A DNA stretch of 64,000 nucleotides from Halopseudomonas salegens (GTDB lineage Bacteria > Pseudomonadota > Gammaproteobacteria > Pseudomonadales > Pseudomonadaceae). The first letter of the stretch is position 1; the number at the start of each line of letters is the position of its first letter. The notes under the pieces are model-generated. The model was not told where the DNA came from. It made no database searches and worked only from the letters and a program-made list of their open reading frames with translations. Positions 17,809 through 25,808 of this stretch are shown here, piece after piece. The stretch spans positions 2,294,001 to 2,358,000 of the forward strand of contig NZ_LT629787.1 of assembly GCF_900105655.1 (NCBI RefSeq). The letters run 5' to 3'. The translations under genes were made by a program, and so were the position numbers.

Positions 17809-18081
17809 ATGGACACAATGAGTGTAAACAAATTCAGAGACAACCTGAAAAGCGTTGTAGAGCAGGTGATTAGCAGGCATGAGCCGCTCAAGGTGACACG
17901 ACGAGCCGGAGAGGCTTTCGTGGTGATAAGCGCCGACGACTGGGAGCGGGAACAGGAAACCCTCCACGTCCTTCAAAGCAAGGAACTTATGCAGCAGATT
18001 TCGGCTTCTCTTGAAAGCCACTCCCGTGGAGATGGCTATCAACCGACTGACGAGCAAATGGATGAGATCACTGGTATTTGA
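17809..18081 (+). CDS. Phd/YefM-family antitoxin
   Basis: 90 residues. The N-terminus MDTMSVNKFRDNLKSVVEQV and PLKVTRRAGEAFVVISADDW are typical of the Phd/YefM fold, which binds its operator and, through the C-terminal tail, the toxin. A TTGACA box (17765-17770) upstream may be its promoter. The stop overlaps the toxin start by 20 bases, so translation is coupled. The pair lies between a degenerate attC and a truncated attC, in the orientation opposite to the main array, as is common for self-promoted toxin-antitoxin cassettes. Confidence 0.85.
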   Translation: MDTMSVNKFRDNLKSVVEQVISRHEPLKVTRRAGEAFVVISADDWEREQETLHVLQSKELMQQISASLESHSRGDGYQPTDEQMDEITGI

Positions 18082-18334
18082 GGGTAACACCAGGGAAGCG
18101 TATGAGGTTATGCGTGAAAAGGACAAACGATTGCACAAGGGCTTGTGCAAATTGCACAAGGAAATGCTGCGATCGGACGATCCTTCTTCCGGGCTTGGAA
18201 AGCCTGAACCGCTAAAGCACAACCTCTCTGGCTTATGGTCAAAGCGGATCTCACAGAAAGATCGTTTGATATATCGGTTCGACGACAAGTCCATTTATAT
18301 CTTCGCTATTGGTGGACACTACGATCAGCCCTAA
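18062..18334 (+). CDS. Txe/YoeB-family toxin
   Basis: 90 residues from the ATG at 18062 (MRSLVFEGNTREAYEVMREK). The family's most conserved part is complete: GLGKPEPLKHNLSGLWSKRI, then DRLIYRF and the C-terminal GGHY. YoeB toxins cut mRNA on the ribosome, with the Glu, Arg and terminal His-Tyr needed; all are present. The stop codon TAA lies inside the CCCTAAC core of a truncated attC, typical of a cassette. Confidence 0.88.
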   Translation: MRSLVFEGNTREAYEVMREKDKRLHKGLCKLHKEMLRSDDPSSGLGKPEPLKHNLSGLWSKRISQKDRLIYRFDDKSIYIFAIGGHYDQP

Positions 18335-18350
18335 CGCTTTGCTCAGGGAA
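18329..18350. other. Truncated attC (left half only)
   Basis: CCCTAACGCTTTGCTCAGGG has the 7-base inverse core (CCCTAAC) and first arm of an attC. The rest is replaced by a REP-like sequence and a transposase tail from 18352 on. Confidence 0.5.
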
Positions 18351-18359
18351 ATCCCGAGG

Positions 18360-18575
18360 TCAGCTCTTGCCTTTTGCCCTGCCGACGATTCTGCTTATGC
18401 GCGAATAGTGCAGACCAAAATGCTCTCCAATGGCTTGCAGCGTATAACCTCCACTCACATAAGCACGACAAAAACTCTGGTAATTGGCAATGGCAATTGC
18501 GGCATGTACCGCCGTATTCACCACACCAACCAAGCCAAAGCGTATAAATTGATGATGTCTCGTGAAAATTATCAT
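18360..18575 (-). pseudogene. Chimeric remnant: GtrA N-terminus fused to the tail of a REP-associated transposase
   Basis: 71 residues. Residues 1-30 (HQFIRFGLVGVVNTAVHAAI) match the first membrane helix of GtrA-type flippases. From NYQSFCRAYVSGGYTLQAIG to EHFGLHYSRISRIVGRAKGK it matches the C-terminal helix-turn-helix of REP-associated tyrosine transposases. The reading frame ends in a REP-like arm (18352-18376). The start is 5 bp behind the glycosyltransferase, the usual gtrA position, so the original gtrA was cut and joined to transposase debris. The fused product is unlikely to work as a flippase. Confidence 0.75.
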
Positions 18576-18580
18576 GCTGA

Positions 18581-19525
18581 CTACTTGATCACTTCACGTA
18601 CGATGTATACCGGACGTTTCTTTGATTCAGCAAAAATCCTACCAACGTACTCACCCAACACGCCGATACCGATCAGTTGCACGCCGCTGGCGAAAAGCAC
18701 AGTGATCATGATAGAACTGTAGCCAGGAGTATCTACACCAAAGAAAAGTGCCGTGATAAACAGATAAGCAGCATAGACGAATGCCGCCACCGATACCGCA
18801 CAACCGAGGTAAGTCCACACTCTAAGAGGCGCAGTGCTGAAGCTGGTTATACCTTCGATCGCGAAGTTCCACAATTTCCAAGTATTAAAACTGGTAGCGC
18901 CATGCTCACGGGGCGCCACTTTATAGTCTACTGTTGTGGTGCGAAAACCCACCCAAGCGAACAGTCCCTTCATAAAGCGGCTATTTTCCGGCAGGTTTTT
19001 CAGTGCCTCGACTACCTTGCGATCCATCAACCGAAAGTCACCTACGTCGGCCGGAATGTCAATATTCGAAATACGGTTGTGCAGCTTGTAGAAGTAGTTG
19101 GCTGTAAACTTTTGAACAAGCCGGTCTGTTTCACGGTCAACTCGCTTAGCCAGAACCACTTCAGCACCCTCTTCCCATTTTTCAATGAGTTCCAGAACGA
19201 CTTCTGGAGGATGCTGGAGATCGGAGTCAATGGGAATGATCGCATCGCCGGTTGCATAATCCAAGCCTGCAGAAATGGCTGCTTCCTTACCGAAGTTGCG
19301 CGACAAGTCGACAATCGTCAAGTAATCATTATCTGCCTTGGCCTTGATCAGCTCTTCATAGGTCTGATCAAGGCTGCCATCGTTAATGGCAATAACCTCA
19401 ACTTCGTATCGTTCGGTCAATGGCGCTAGCGCTTCATTGATTCTATTGAAGAACACCCGCACGCCCTGTTCTTCGTTATAGAAAGGGCACACCAAGGAAA
19501 TTTTGCGCTTCATTAAGACTGTCAT
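18581..19525 (-). CDS. GtrB-type glycosyltransferase (bactoprenol glucosyltransferase family)
   Basis: 314 residues, GT2 family. The N-terminus KISLVCPFYNEEQGVRVFFN, the DGSLDQTYEEL segment and the metal-binding PIDSDLQHPPEV (DxD region) are intact; the C-terminus has two membrane helices (YLGCAVSVAAFVYAAYLFIT and a second around residue 275), ending LLGEYVGRIFAE-like. These enzymes load glucose onto undecaprenyl phosphate for O-antigen modification or make polymyxin-resistance precursors. Its flippase partner gtrA is broken immediately downstream. Confidence 0.88.
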   Translation of the reverse strand: MTVLMKRKISLVCPFYNEEQGVRVFFNRINEALAPLTERYEVEVIAINDGSLDQTYEELIKAKADNDYLTIVDLSRNFGKEAAISAGLDYATGDAIIPIDSDLQHPPEVVLELIEKWEEGAEVVLAKRVDRETDRLVQKFTANYFYKLHNRISNIDIPADVGDFRLMDRKVVEALKNLPENSRFMKGLFAWVGFRTTTVDYKVAPREHGATSFNTWKLWNFAIEGITSFSTAPLRVWTYLGCAVSVAAFVYAAYLFITALFFGVDTPGYSSIMITVLFASGVQLIGIGVLGEYVGRIFAESKKRPVYIVREVIK

Positions 19526-20102
19526 CGAGCTTCTTTTACCGATTATGAGATACCGCCGACGTGGAAAATTCCAATTTTTACTGTTTGGCTGCTGATCGCC
19601 CGGGACCCGGGAACAGAGCTTCCATCTCAGTCAATTGTGGCATATCGGCCTTAACAAACAAATATAAGGATTGGCGGTCTCAGGATCCAAGTGCAACACT
19701 CAGTTAATGGATTCAAGATTATTGCTCGCCGACAGCTGAAGGTACTCAACAAGCACTTCAACCGGAAATTTCCAGCCTAACGTCTGGCGTGGTCGAGTAT
19801 TCAGCAAGTTGGCAATCTCATCAAGGCGCTCCTGACTGACCGTGGACAAGTCTGTTCCTTTTGGCAGGTACTGGCGTAGCAGGCCGTTGGTGTTTTCGTT
19901 GCTACCACGCTGCCATGGGCTGTGTGGATCGGCAAAATAGATCTTCATGCCCGTCTGGGCGGTAATGTCCTGATAACGTGCCATTGTTAATGGCCAATTA
20001 ATCTGACCCACCTCTGGCCAACAATTTTGACCCACCCATGGTGGCATAGGCCACCGATCCATGTAGCGTCCCCCGCCTTATGCACAGGCCGGGGACAGAT
20101 CA

Positions 20103-21638
20103 TTGAAGGAGTGGGTTGTGATTCACAAGATCAAGGGGTTGTATGACCAGGGCCGTGGCCTGTCGGTCCGTGCCATCAGTCGCGAGCTGGGGATATCCCG
20201 GAACACCGTACGCAAGTATCTGCACCTGGATGAGGTGCAAATCAGCACTGCCATTGCTGACCCTTCACGCACCAAGTTGCTCGACCAGCACCGTGATTAT
20301 CTGATCAATCAGTTGGGTCAGTTTCCAGCCCTCAGCGCGGTCAAGCTGGCCCGTCGTCTGAGGCAGCGCACCGTTGACCTAGCGGTGTCAGACCGGAGCA
20401 TCCGCCGGTATGTGCAAGAGCTCAAGCAGCAGGTTGCCAGCGGTCAGTTGCGCTATTACGAACCGGTCGTTGAGTCGGTACCGGGCGTCCAGTGTCAGGT
20501 CGATCCTGGTGAGCTGCGAGGCGTCATGATCGGCGGCCTGGAGCGTGTCGTTCACTTTGTGGTGTTTGTGCTGTCCTGTTCCCGCTTGATGTATGTCGGC
20601 CTCGACTTCCGTCCCTTGCACACCGAGCGATTTATTCAGATGCACGACGAGGCCTTCCGTTACTTCGGCGGCGTCACCGAGGAGTGCATCTACGATCAGA
20701 CCAAGATGGTGGTGATTAACGAGCAGTACCGTGAGCTGACGCTGAACCAGCGCTTCCACCAGTATGCGACTACCGTCGGGTACCGCATCCACGCGTGCGA
20801 GGGCTATGACCCGGAGAGCAAGGGCAAGGTGGAGTCCGGGGTCAAGTACGTCAAGCGCGACTGCTTCTACGGTGAGCAGTTCCAGGACGAGAACGCCGTT
20901 CGCCAGCACCTGCATGACTGGCTTGAGACGGTGGCCAACGCCCGCCTGCATGGCACGACGGGCCAGCATCCACGGGTCCATTTCGAGGCGCTGGAGCGTA
21001 GCCAACTCAAGCCCTATCTGGTCCCGCAGAGCCTGCTGCACTTGGCGCCGACAAGGGAGACACGCAAGGTCGACAAGACCGGCTTGATCTCCTGGCAGGC
21101 CAACAAGTACTCGGTACCCATGGCCTGGCAGCAAGCCCGTGTCGGTGTCAGCGCACAGGACGACCAGTTACTGATCCATGACCTGGAGAGCGGTGAACTC
21201 ATCGCCACCCATGACCTGTGCAAGGCCAAGGGCCGGATGATCAAGAACAACAACCATTACCGCGACCATGCCCAGCGCATCACCGACTTGGAGCACAGCA
21301 TCGACTCGATCTTGCCCGATGACCTGGGGGCAACCCTGTGCCAGTTGCTCAAGCGTACTTCCCCGCGCATCTACAAGGACCAGTTGGTCGCCGCACGCGA
21401 CCTACTCATGGCCCATGCGCCGGTTGATACGACGCTGCTTGGTGAGCTGTGCGGGCGCGGCGAGCTGACTGCCACTGGACTCAAGCGCTATCTCGAAGCC
21501 TGGCAGCAAGCCAAGGCGCGGGGGCGGGTCATCAGCGATCAGGACTATGCTCCCGTAACTGGCAGCCAGGTCAGTCACGCCGACCTGAACGCTTACGCCC
21601 GGGTTGGCCAGTCGACTGGCCACGGGGTGACCCCATGA
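20103..21638 (+). CDS. istA: IS21-family transposase IstA
   Basis: 511 residues. N-terminal helix-turn-helix GLSVRAISRELGISRNTVRK. The DDE core follows: CQVDPGELRGVMI with the first Asp, EECIYDQTKMVVI with the second, and ESKGKVESGVKYVKRDCFYG with the Glu. The TTG at 20103 gives the longest fit; a GTG at 20118 would be an alternative. It overlaps istB by 4 bases. IstA cuts and joins DNA ends, with IstB choosing the target. Confidence 0.93.
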   Translation: MKEWVVIHKIKGLYDQGRGLSVRAISRELGISRNTVRKYLHLDEVQISTAIADPSRTKLLDQHRDYLINQLGQFPALSAVKLARRLRQRTVDLAVSDRSIRRYVQELKQQVASGQLRYYEPVVESVPGVQCQVDPGELRGVMIGGLERVVHFVVFVLSCSRLMYVGLDFRPLHTERFIQMHDEAFRYFGGVTEECIYDQTKMVVINEQYRELTLNQRFHQYATTVGYRIHACEGYDPESKGKVESGVKYVKRDCFYGEQFQDENAVRQHLHDWLETVANARLHGTTGQHPRVHFEALERSQLKPYLVPQSLLHLAPTRETRKVDKTGLISWQANKYSVPMAWQQARVGVSAQDDQLLIHDLESGELIATHDLCKAKGRMIKNNNHYRDHAQRITDLEHSIDSILPDDLGATLCQLLKRTSPRIYKDQLVAARDLLMAHAPVDTTLLGELCGRGELTATGLKRYLEAWQQAKARGRVISDQDYAPVTGSQVSHADLNAYARVGQSTGHGVTP

Positions 21639-22375
21639 GCCTGCTCGACAGCACCATCGCGCAGTACCGCAGCCTTCGCCTCAGCGCGACCGCTGGTGAG
21701 CTGGCCACCCTGCTGACCAAGGCCGAAGCCAATGAACTGTCCTACCTGAACTTCGCCCAGTCACTGGTCGAGCATGAGCTGAACGCCCGCTCCAGCAGCC
21801 GCGTGAGCCGCAACCTCAAGCAGGCCCAGTTCCCCTCGGAGAAGCATCTGGAGGCCTTCGACTACCGGCACCAGACCACCATCACCAAGCGCCAGGTCAG
21901 TGCCTTGCTGGACTTCAGCTTTATCGACAACCGGGACAACCTGGTGTTCATCGGACCACCGGGCGTGGGCAAGACCCACTTGGCCATTGGGATTGGCCAC
22001 AAGGCGGTCCAGGCTGGCTACAAGGTGCTGTTCCGCACCGCTCTGGCACTGGTCGAGGATCTAGAACTGGCAGAGATGAAGGGCGAGCTGAAGAAGCGTT
22101 TGAATCAGCTGAGCAAGTACGACGTGCTGATCATCGACGAGCTGGGCTATCTGCCGATGACACGGCAGGCCCGGTACAACCTGTTCCAGTTGATCAACAA
22201 CCTGTACGAGTACCGCTCGGTCATCCTGACCACCAACAAGGACTTCACCAGTTGGGGCGAGTTCTTCCATGACGATAACGTGGCCGTGCCCATCATCGAC
22301 CGCGTTATCCACCATTCACACATTTTTATGCTGGGAGGTGAGAGCTATCGACTGAAGCAGAAAACCGGCGGTTAG
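21635..22375 (+). CDS. istB: IS21-family helper ATPase IstB
   Basis: 246 residues from the ATG at 21635, overlapping the istA stop. DnaA/DnaC-like AAA+ ATPase with Walker A GPPGVGKTHLAIG around residue 110 and Walker B YDVLIIDELGYLPM. The C-terminus RVIHHSHIFMLGGESYRLKQ is typical. It assembles on DNA and directs IstA to targets. It appears intact. Confidence 0.95.
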   Translation: MSLLDSTIAQYRSLRLSATAGELATLLTKAEANELSYLNFAQSLVEHELNARSSSRVSRNLKQAQFPSEKHLEAFDYRHQTTITKRQVSALLDFSFIDNRDNLVFIGPPGVGKTHLAIGIGHKAVQAGYKVLFRTALALVEDLELAEMKGELKKRLNQLSKYDVLIIDELGYLPMTRQARYNLFQLINNLYEYRSVILTTNKDFTSWGEFFHDDNVAVPIIDRVIHHSHIFMLGGESYRLKQKTGG

Positions 22376-23218
22376 CGGTACGCAAGTGGGTCAATTTTAT
22401 TGGCCAAAAGTGGGTCAAAATTAATGGCCATTGACAGCCATCTCACTGCCCTGGTCGTGCGTCATGGTTTTGAGCAGTGAAGGTGCGAGTCGAGTCATTT
22501 CGCGCGTTATCGCCTGTGACGCACATTCAGCCGTTGGGGCGTCCAGCTTGGCCAAAACAACAAAGCGGCTGGTACGCTCAACCATCGTTGCTACGGCCGA
22601 GCGGTTACCGGCTCCCATAATCAGATCGCTTTCCCAGTGCCCCGGAATCAGGCGATCCTCAACCTCTGGAGGTCGCAAATGGATGCTCAGTTCAGAGGGA
22701 TAGCGCTCACGCCGTTCTGCGTTGACTGTGCGGCGGCGACGCTTGCCGTGACCTTGGCGCAAGTAACTGATCAGTTGCCGCTTGAGTTCGCCGCGGGGAT
22801 GCGCGTAGATGGCAAGGTAGATACTTTCGTGACTCACATGAAACTCGGGGCTGTCCGGCCATTGATGTTTCAGTCTGGACGCGATTTGTTGGGGAGACCA
22901 GCCCCGTTTGAGCATTTTGCGTACAACCAGGAAAAACTCGCTGTCTGGTAGCAAGCGACTTTGGCGCCGGGGTATGCTTCGCCGCTCACGCGCCAAGGCG
23001 CAAGCATGAATGACATCGTAATGCTTTCCGGTGCTATTACGTTTGAGTTCCCGACTGAGGCTGCTGGCGTTTCGGCCCAGGTGGAGACTGATAGAACGCA
23101 GGCTCAACCCTTTGTTTCGCATCAGCATCAAGGCGACCCGTTCATCAGTAGTTAAATGCGTGTAGGTTTTCATGGCAACACTTTATCTCATGTGTTGCAC
23201 TTGGACCTCGAGACCGCC

Positions 23219-23363
23219 CATCCTTAAAGATGATTCGGTCGACCTCACTAAGATCTTCAAGACGAATGCCGCCTTTCTCGACCAATGATTTGCACTCGCT
23301 TGCTTCTATGCCAATTTCAGTCCAGGCATAAGAAATGATTTCCCAGACGTAATACCGATCCAT
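23219..23363 (-). pseudogene. Cassette gene truncated by the IS30 element
   Basis: Reads MDRYYVWEIISYAWTEIGIE from the ATG at 23363 and breaks at the IS30 end after about 48 residues (VDRIIFKDG). The remainder of the gene is not found beyond the other IS end, where the gtr region begins. It follows the attC at 23376-23489, so it is the next cassette of the array. Family not recognised, though the spacing and acidic character recall small DUF-type cassette proteins. Confidence 0.55.
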
Positions 23364-23375
23364 GGCATACCTCAC

Positions 23376-23489
23376 GCCTAACGCTTGTAGCACCTGCACA
23401 AATTGTGACGTGCCTTTTGGTGTATTGTGAGCAACGCGAACACCAAAAGGCGCGTTGCAATTTGTGTCAGGTGGCTACACTTGTTAAAT
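23376..23489. other. Integron attC site (attC10)
   Basis: GCCTAAC and GTTAAAT cores bound 114 bp. The long arms pair (CACAAATTGTGACGTGCCTT region with AAGGCGCGTTGCAATTTGTG). The last codons of the VanZ-like gene lie within it. Confidence 0.75.
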
Positions 23490-23859
23490 GTTTGTTTGCT
23501 ACGTAGGCAATGCCGACCGCGATTACTATACCCACCGCGTCTGCGGCTAAATCCACAAAGTCAAAAGTTCTGGATGGTATAAATGCCTGACTAAGCTCCT
23601 CCACAACTACAAATAGTCCAACCAACACAGCACCATAATATAGTTTAAACCCGCCACAAGAAAAAGCCCGAAACTTTGATCCAACAATAGTGACCAAAGT
23701 CAAAAAACCAAAAAGGCACATATGCCCTAGCTTGTCGCCGTAAGGGATCGATCTAATAAAATCGAAAAAAACACTGCTCCCCCCTGTATTCGCCAAGTAG
23801 ATTACCCACAAAATAAATGCGAAAAAAACAACAGCTATGGTTACGATTAGCTTATACAA
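23467..23859 (-). CDS. VanZ-like membrane protein (cassette gene)
   Basis: 130 residues with four hydrophobic segments. IPYGDKLGHMCLFGFLTLVT and VVVEELSQAFIPSRTFDFVD, followed by LAADAVGIVIAVG, are the VanZ-family signature (conserved Glu, Asp and His residues in the membrane). VanZ gives low-level teicoplanin resistance in enterococci; in Gram-negatives the role is unknown. The start overlaps the Coq4-like gene by 13 bases, so the two share one cassette and are translationally linked. Confidence 0.8.
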   Translation of the reverse strand: MYKLIVTIAVVFFAFILWVIYLANTGGSSVFFDFIRSIPYGDKLGHMCLFGFLTLVTIVGSKFRAFSCGGFKLYYGAVLVGLFVVVEELSQAFIPSRTFDFVDLAADAVGIVIAVGIAYVANKHLTSVAT

Positions 23860-24302
23860 AAATCACGCCTTAATTCTGAAAGGTTCTTTGGGATCATGGA
23901 TGCAACAGGAATGTTAGACAAAGGCGTAGCGCTCTTTCCTCGAATTATTTCTTTCCGAAACAAGGAGTGCTTTGACGGGAAAACTATCCATCCAAGTATA
24001 AATAGGACTTTACCAGCGAAAGTGGAATTTTTGTTGCCCCACATAAACGCCTGAAGCTTCAACTCTTCTGTGACTGTCGTTCCGTACCCCAGCAACACGT
24101 GGTAGGAATCGTGCTCTTCGTATTTTGATAGATACCCTAGATTTCTACTACTTAAGAAATTATAGAGCTCCCGACCAAGCGTTTCATCTTCAAATTGAGC
24201 TAGATTCTCAAACGGATACGGCCACGCGTCCGGCGTTCTAAATAAATTCAAGACCGGAACACTCAATTGGATGAGCTTAGCAATAACTTTGTGTCGATTC
24301 AT
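23847..24302 (-). CDS. Coq4-like protein (cassette gene)
   Basis: 151 residues. The central EEHDSYHVLLGYGTTVTEEL carries the HDxxH motif of Coq4, the scaffold or hydroxylase-like factor of ubiquinone synthesis, followed by LKLQAFMWGNKNS as in that family. The N-terminus (NLFRTPDAWPYPFENLAQFE) is also consistent. It is shorter than typical Coq4 (about 220 residues). Function in the cassette is unknown. It begins next to attC9 and is the first gene of a two-gene cassette. Confidence 0.65.
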   Translation of the reverse strand: MNRHKVIAKLIQLSVPVLNLFRTPDAWPYPFENLAQFEDETLGRELYNFLSSRNLGYLSKYEEHDSYHVLLGYGTTVTEELKLQAFMWGNKNSTFAGKVLFILGWIVFPSKHSLFRKEIIRGKSATPLSNIPVASMIPKNLSELRRDFCIS

Positions 24303-24308
24303 GATTAC

Positions 24309-24377
24309 ATTTAACGCCCAGCTCAGCGGGCAATTGAAGCGAAGCGTAGATTGCTCCGCTGCAGCTGCTTGTTATAA
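24309..24377. other. Integron attC site (attC9)
   Basis: 69 bp with ATTTAAC and GTTATAA cores and pairing arms (GCTCAGCGGGCAATTGAAGC against ATTGCTCCGCTGCAGC). Confidence 0.8.
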
Positions 24378-24380
24378 GGT

Positions 24381-24863
24381 CTATCTTTCATAGCTATTCA
24401 AGACTCCTTCGTGGAGACGGCGACATTGCTTCAGAATCTCCAGCGAAGCTGCTATTAGATGTTCATTTCTTCCCAGCTCAACTTCACCATCTGGTGAGTA
24501 CTTACCGCCGTGGAAGAGATTATTCCTGACCGTTCGAACCATTTTTAATAACTGCTGAGTAGATCGCTGACCTTGCTCAAGCTCTTGCTCAACAAACTGA
24601 AGGCGACCATCTCTGAGCACTTGTTTCCTCGGCCGCTGTTCTAGTAAGAACTTTGCGGCCTCAGCAAGATGCTCGTCTTCCAATTGAGTAAAGCGCTCAT
24701 GTATGTGGTTCGCGAAACGGTCCCAAGCAGGATCGACTCTGGCGGGGCCACCATCGGCAAACTCAGTTGATTTAAGAGCGTATTCCATGCGAGAAAACAC
24801 TGCTAGAAACTCTGTCGCCAGTTCGACCGGGATATTCAACTGCCTGAAGATAGCTCCATTCAT
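24381..24863 (-). CDS. Hypothetical cassette protein, possibly HEPN-like
   Basis: 160 residues, predicted mostly helical. Near residue 115 the sequence LLKMVRTVRNNLFHGGKYSP contains RNNLFH, the R-x4-H pattern of HEPN domains, which are often RNases in defence and toxin-antitoxin systems. The surrounding pattern (helix, RNNLFHGGK, helix) also occurs in non-toxic HEPN proteins. No second gene is present in the cassette. It is flanked by attC8 and attC9 and read in the array direction. Confidence 0.6.
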   Translation of the reverse strand: MNGAIFRQLNIPVELATEFLAVFSRMEYALKSTEFADGGPARVDPAWDRFANHIHERFTQLEDEHLAEAAKFLLEQRPRKQVLRDGRLQFVEQELEQGQRSTQQLLKMVRTVRNNLFHGGKYSPDGEVELGRNEHLIAASLEILKQCRRLHEGVLNSYER

Positions 24864-24872
24864 GGTTCTGCC

Positions 24873-24956
24873 TTATAACGCCCGCAGCATGCGCGGCTTT
24901 GGAATGGAGGCGAAGCCGCAATGGAAAAGCCGTCGCCTTGCCTGCGATTGTTAGGA
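24873..24956. other. Integron attC site (attC8)
   Basis: 84 bp with TTATAAC and GTTAGGA cores. Arms GCCCGCAGCATGCGCGGC and GCCGTCGCCTTGCCTGCGA pair imperfectly. It is almost identical to attC7. Confidence 0.88.
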
Positions 24957-24959
24957 CAA

Positions 24960-25286
24960 TCAACTATGCCCGAATTCATCAAGTCGTCGCACCTCAAGCC
25001 CGATCTCATCGGAAGACGACATTATATTGCGAAGGATCTGCGGTGAAATTGCCACGCCGTCCTCTTCGATAGCCAGTGAAAGGTTCAGCTCCTTTGACTG
25101 ATCCAGCAAGCCCCGTACTAGCGCAAAAGTTTCTTCAATCTCGTTGTCAAAGATCTCACGCTCGAAAACAGGCGCCTCGGTTTCGAGGGCCCAAGTGACT
25201 TCAGCAATGCTTGCCTTGGTCAGCGATCGGACTGCCTTCACGACAGCTCCCGATTTGGAGCCACCAAGAACTGTAATTGAAATCAC
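24960..25286 (-). CDS. Hypothetical cassette protein
   Basis: 108 residues from a GTG at 25286 (read as MISITVLGGSKSGAVVKAVR). The frame is open to 25328 but that would start inside attC7. The sequence is acidic, looks like a small alpha-beta domain (ISITVLGG strand, then SKSGAVVKAVRSLTKASIAE) and resembles the size of ferredoxin-like folds. No family recognised. Flanked by attC7 and attC8. Confidence 0.6.
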   Translation of the reverse strand: MISITVLGGSKSGAVVKAVRSLTKASIAEVTWALETEAPVFEREIFDNEIEETFALVRGLLDQSKELNLSLAIEEDGVAISPQILRNIMSSSDEIGLEVRRLDEFGHS

Positions 25287-25311
25287 CGACTTACATACCC
25301 TCGGCTCATGT

Positions 25312-25394
25312 CCTAACGCCCGCAGCATGCGCGGCTTTGGAATGGAGGCGAAGCCGCAATGGAAAAGACGTCGCCGTGCCTGCGATGGTTATGC
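25312..25394. other. Integron attC site (attC7)
   Basis: 83 bp with CCTAAC and GTTATGC cores. Differs from attC8 at only a few positions. Confidence 0.88.
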
Positions 25395-25397
25395 TTT

Positions 25398-25781
25398 TTA
25401 CTCATACTGAGCGGCCTCATCTCTTAGGCATTGCGCCAAGTCAGCCGGTTCCATAACCCAGAACACCCACTCTTTGTTCGGAAATACCGCGACCTTAACA
25501 TTGTCAGCCTCAAAGGTTGGCAGCCAATGGGATAGAAATTCTTCAAGTGCTATCTCTACCGCATGATGGCCAGGGAAATGCTCATCAACAATTTTTTGAG
25601 CATACTCGGGGTGCGGCCAAACGGGGAAATACTCTAAATCTTCGGGAGTGATCGGAACCAGCCAGCCAAGATCGTTTTTGACACCCCACAACTGCCCCCA
25701 ATCAGCAACCTTTCCAACAAAATGAGAGCTTCGGTCAGCACTGCTAAGTGCTAACACAGCATCGAATTGTTGGGGATTCAT
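25398..25781 (-). CDS. DUF2750-family protein (cassette gene)
   Basis: 127 residues from the ATG at 25781 (MNPQQFDAVLALSSADRSSH); a GTG four codons earlier is possible. The regions DWGQLWGVKNDLGWLVPITP, FPVWPHPEYAQKIV and the C-terminal KEWVFWVMEPADLAQCLRDE are characteristic of DUF2750, a family of unknown function. Soluble and acidic. Flanked by attC6 and attC7. Confidence 0.75.
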   Translation of the reverse strand: MNPQQFDAVLALSSADRSSHFVGKVADWGQLWGVKNDLGWLVPITPEDLEYFPVWPHPEYAQKIVDEHFPGHHAVEIALEEFLSHWLPTFEADNVKVAVFPNKEWVFWVMEPADLAQCLRDEAAQYE

Positions 25782-25808
25782 TTTGTAAGGCACTCGAAAT
25801 CCTTATGA

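Larger units (their letters stand above)
19985..22436 (+). mobile_element. IS21-family insertion sequence
   Basis: 2,452 bp. The ends are TGTTAATGGCCAATTAATCT at the left and the inverted ATTAATGGCCATTGACA at the right; internal repeats of TTGGCCA and GTGGGTCA near both ends fit the multiple terminal repeats of IS21. A 5-bp target duplication GCCAT is present. It carries istA and istB. Confidence 0.92.
19700..23173 (-). pseudogene. IS30 transposase split by IS21
   Basis: The first 245 or so residues (23173 down to 22437) and the last 100 or so (19984 down to 19700) match the intact transposase at 2447-3463. The break falls after MTHDQGSEMA, within the catalytic domain, and the IS21 element with its 5-bp duplication GCCAT (19980-19984 and 22437-22441) fills the gap. 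No functional protein is made from this copy. Confidence 0.92.
19673..23218 (-). mobile_element. IS30-family insertion sequence, copy 2, interrupted by an IS21-family element
   Basis: Ends: GGCGGTCTCAGGATCCAAGT on the left and ACTTGGACCTCGAGACCGCC on the right. The transposase gene is nearly identical to copy 1 but split at 19985-22436. The outer flanks (ATT and CAT) do not form a target duplication, so the sequences on either side were probably brought together by deletion or recombination. Confidence 0.9.
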
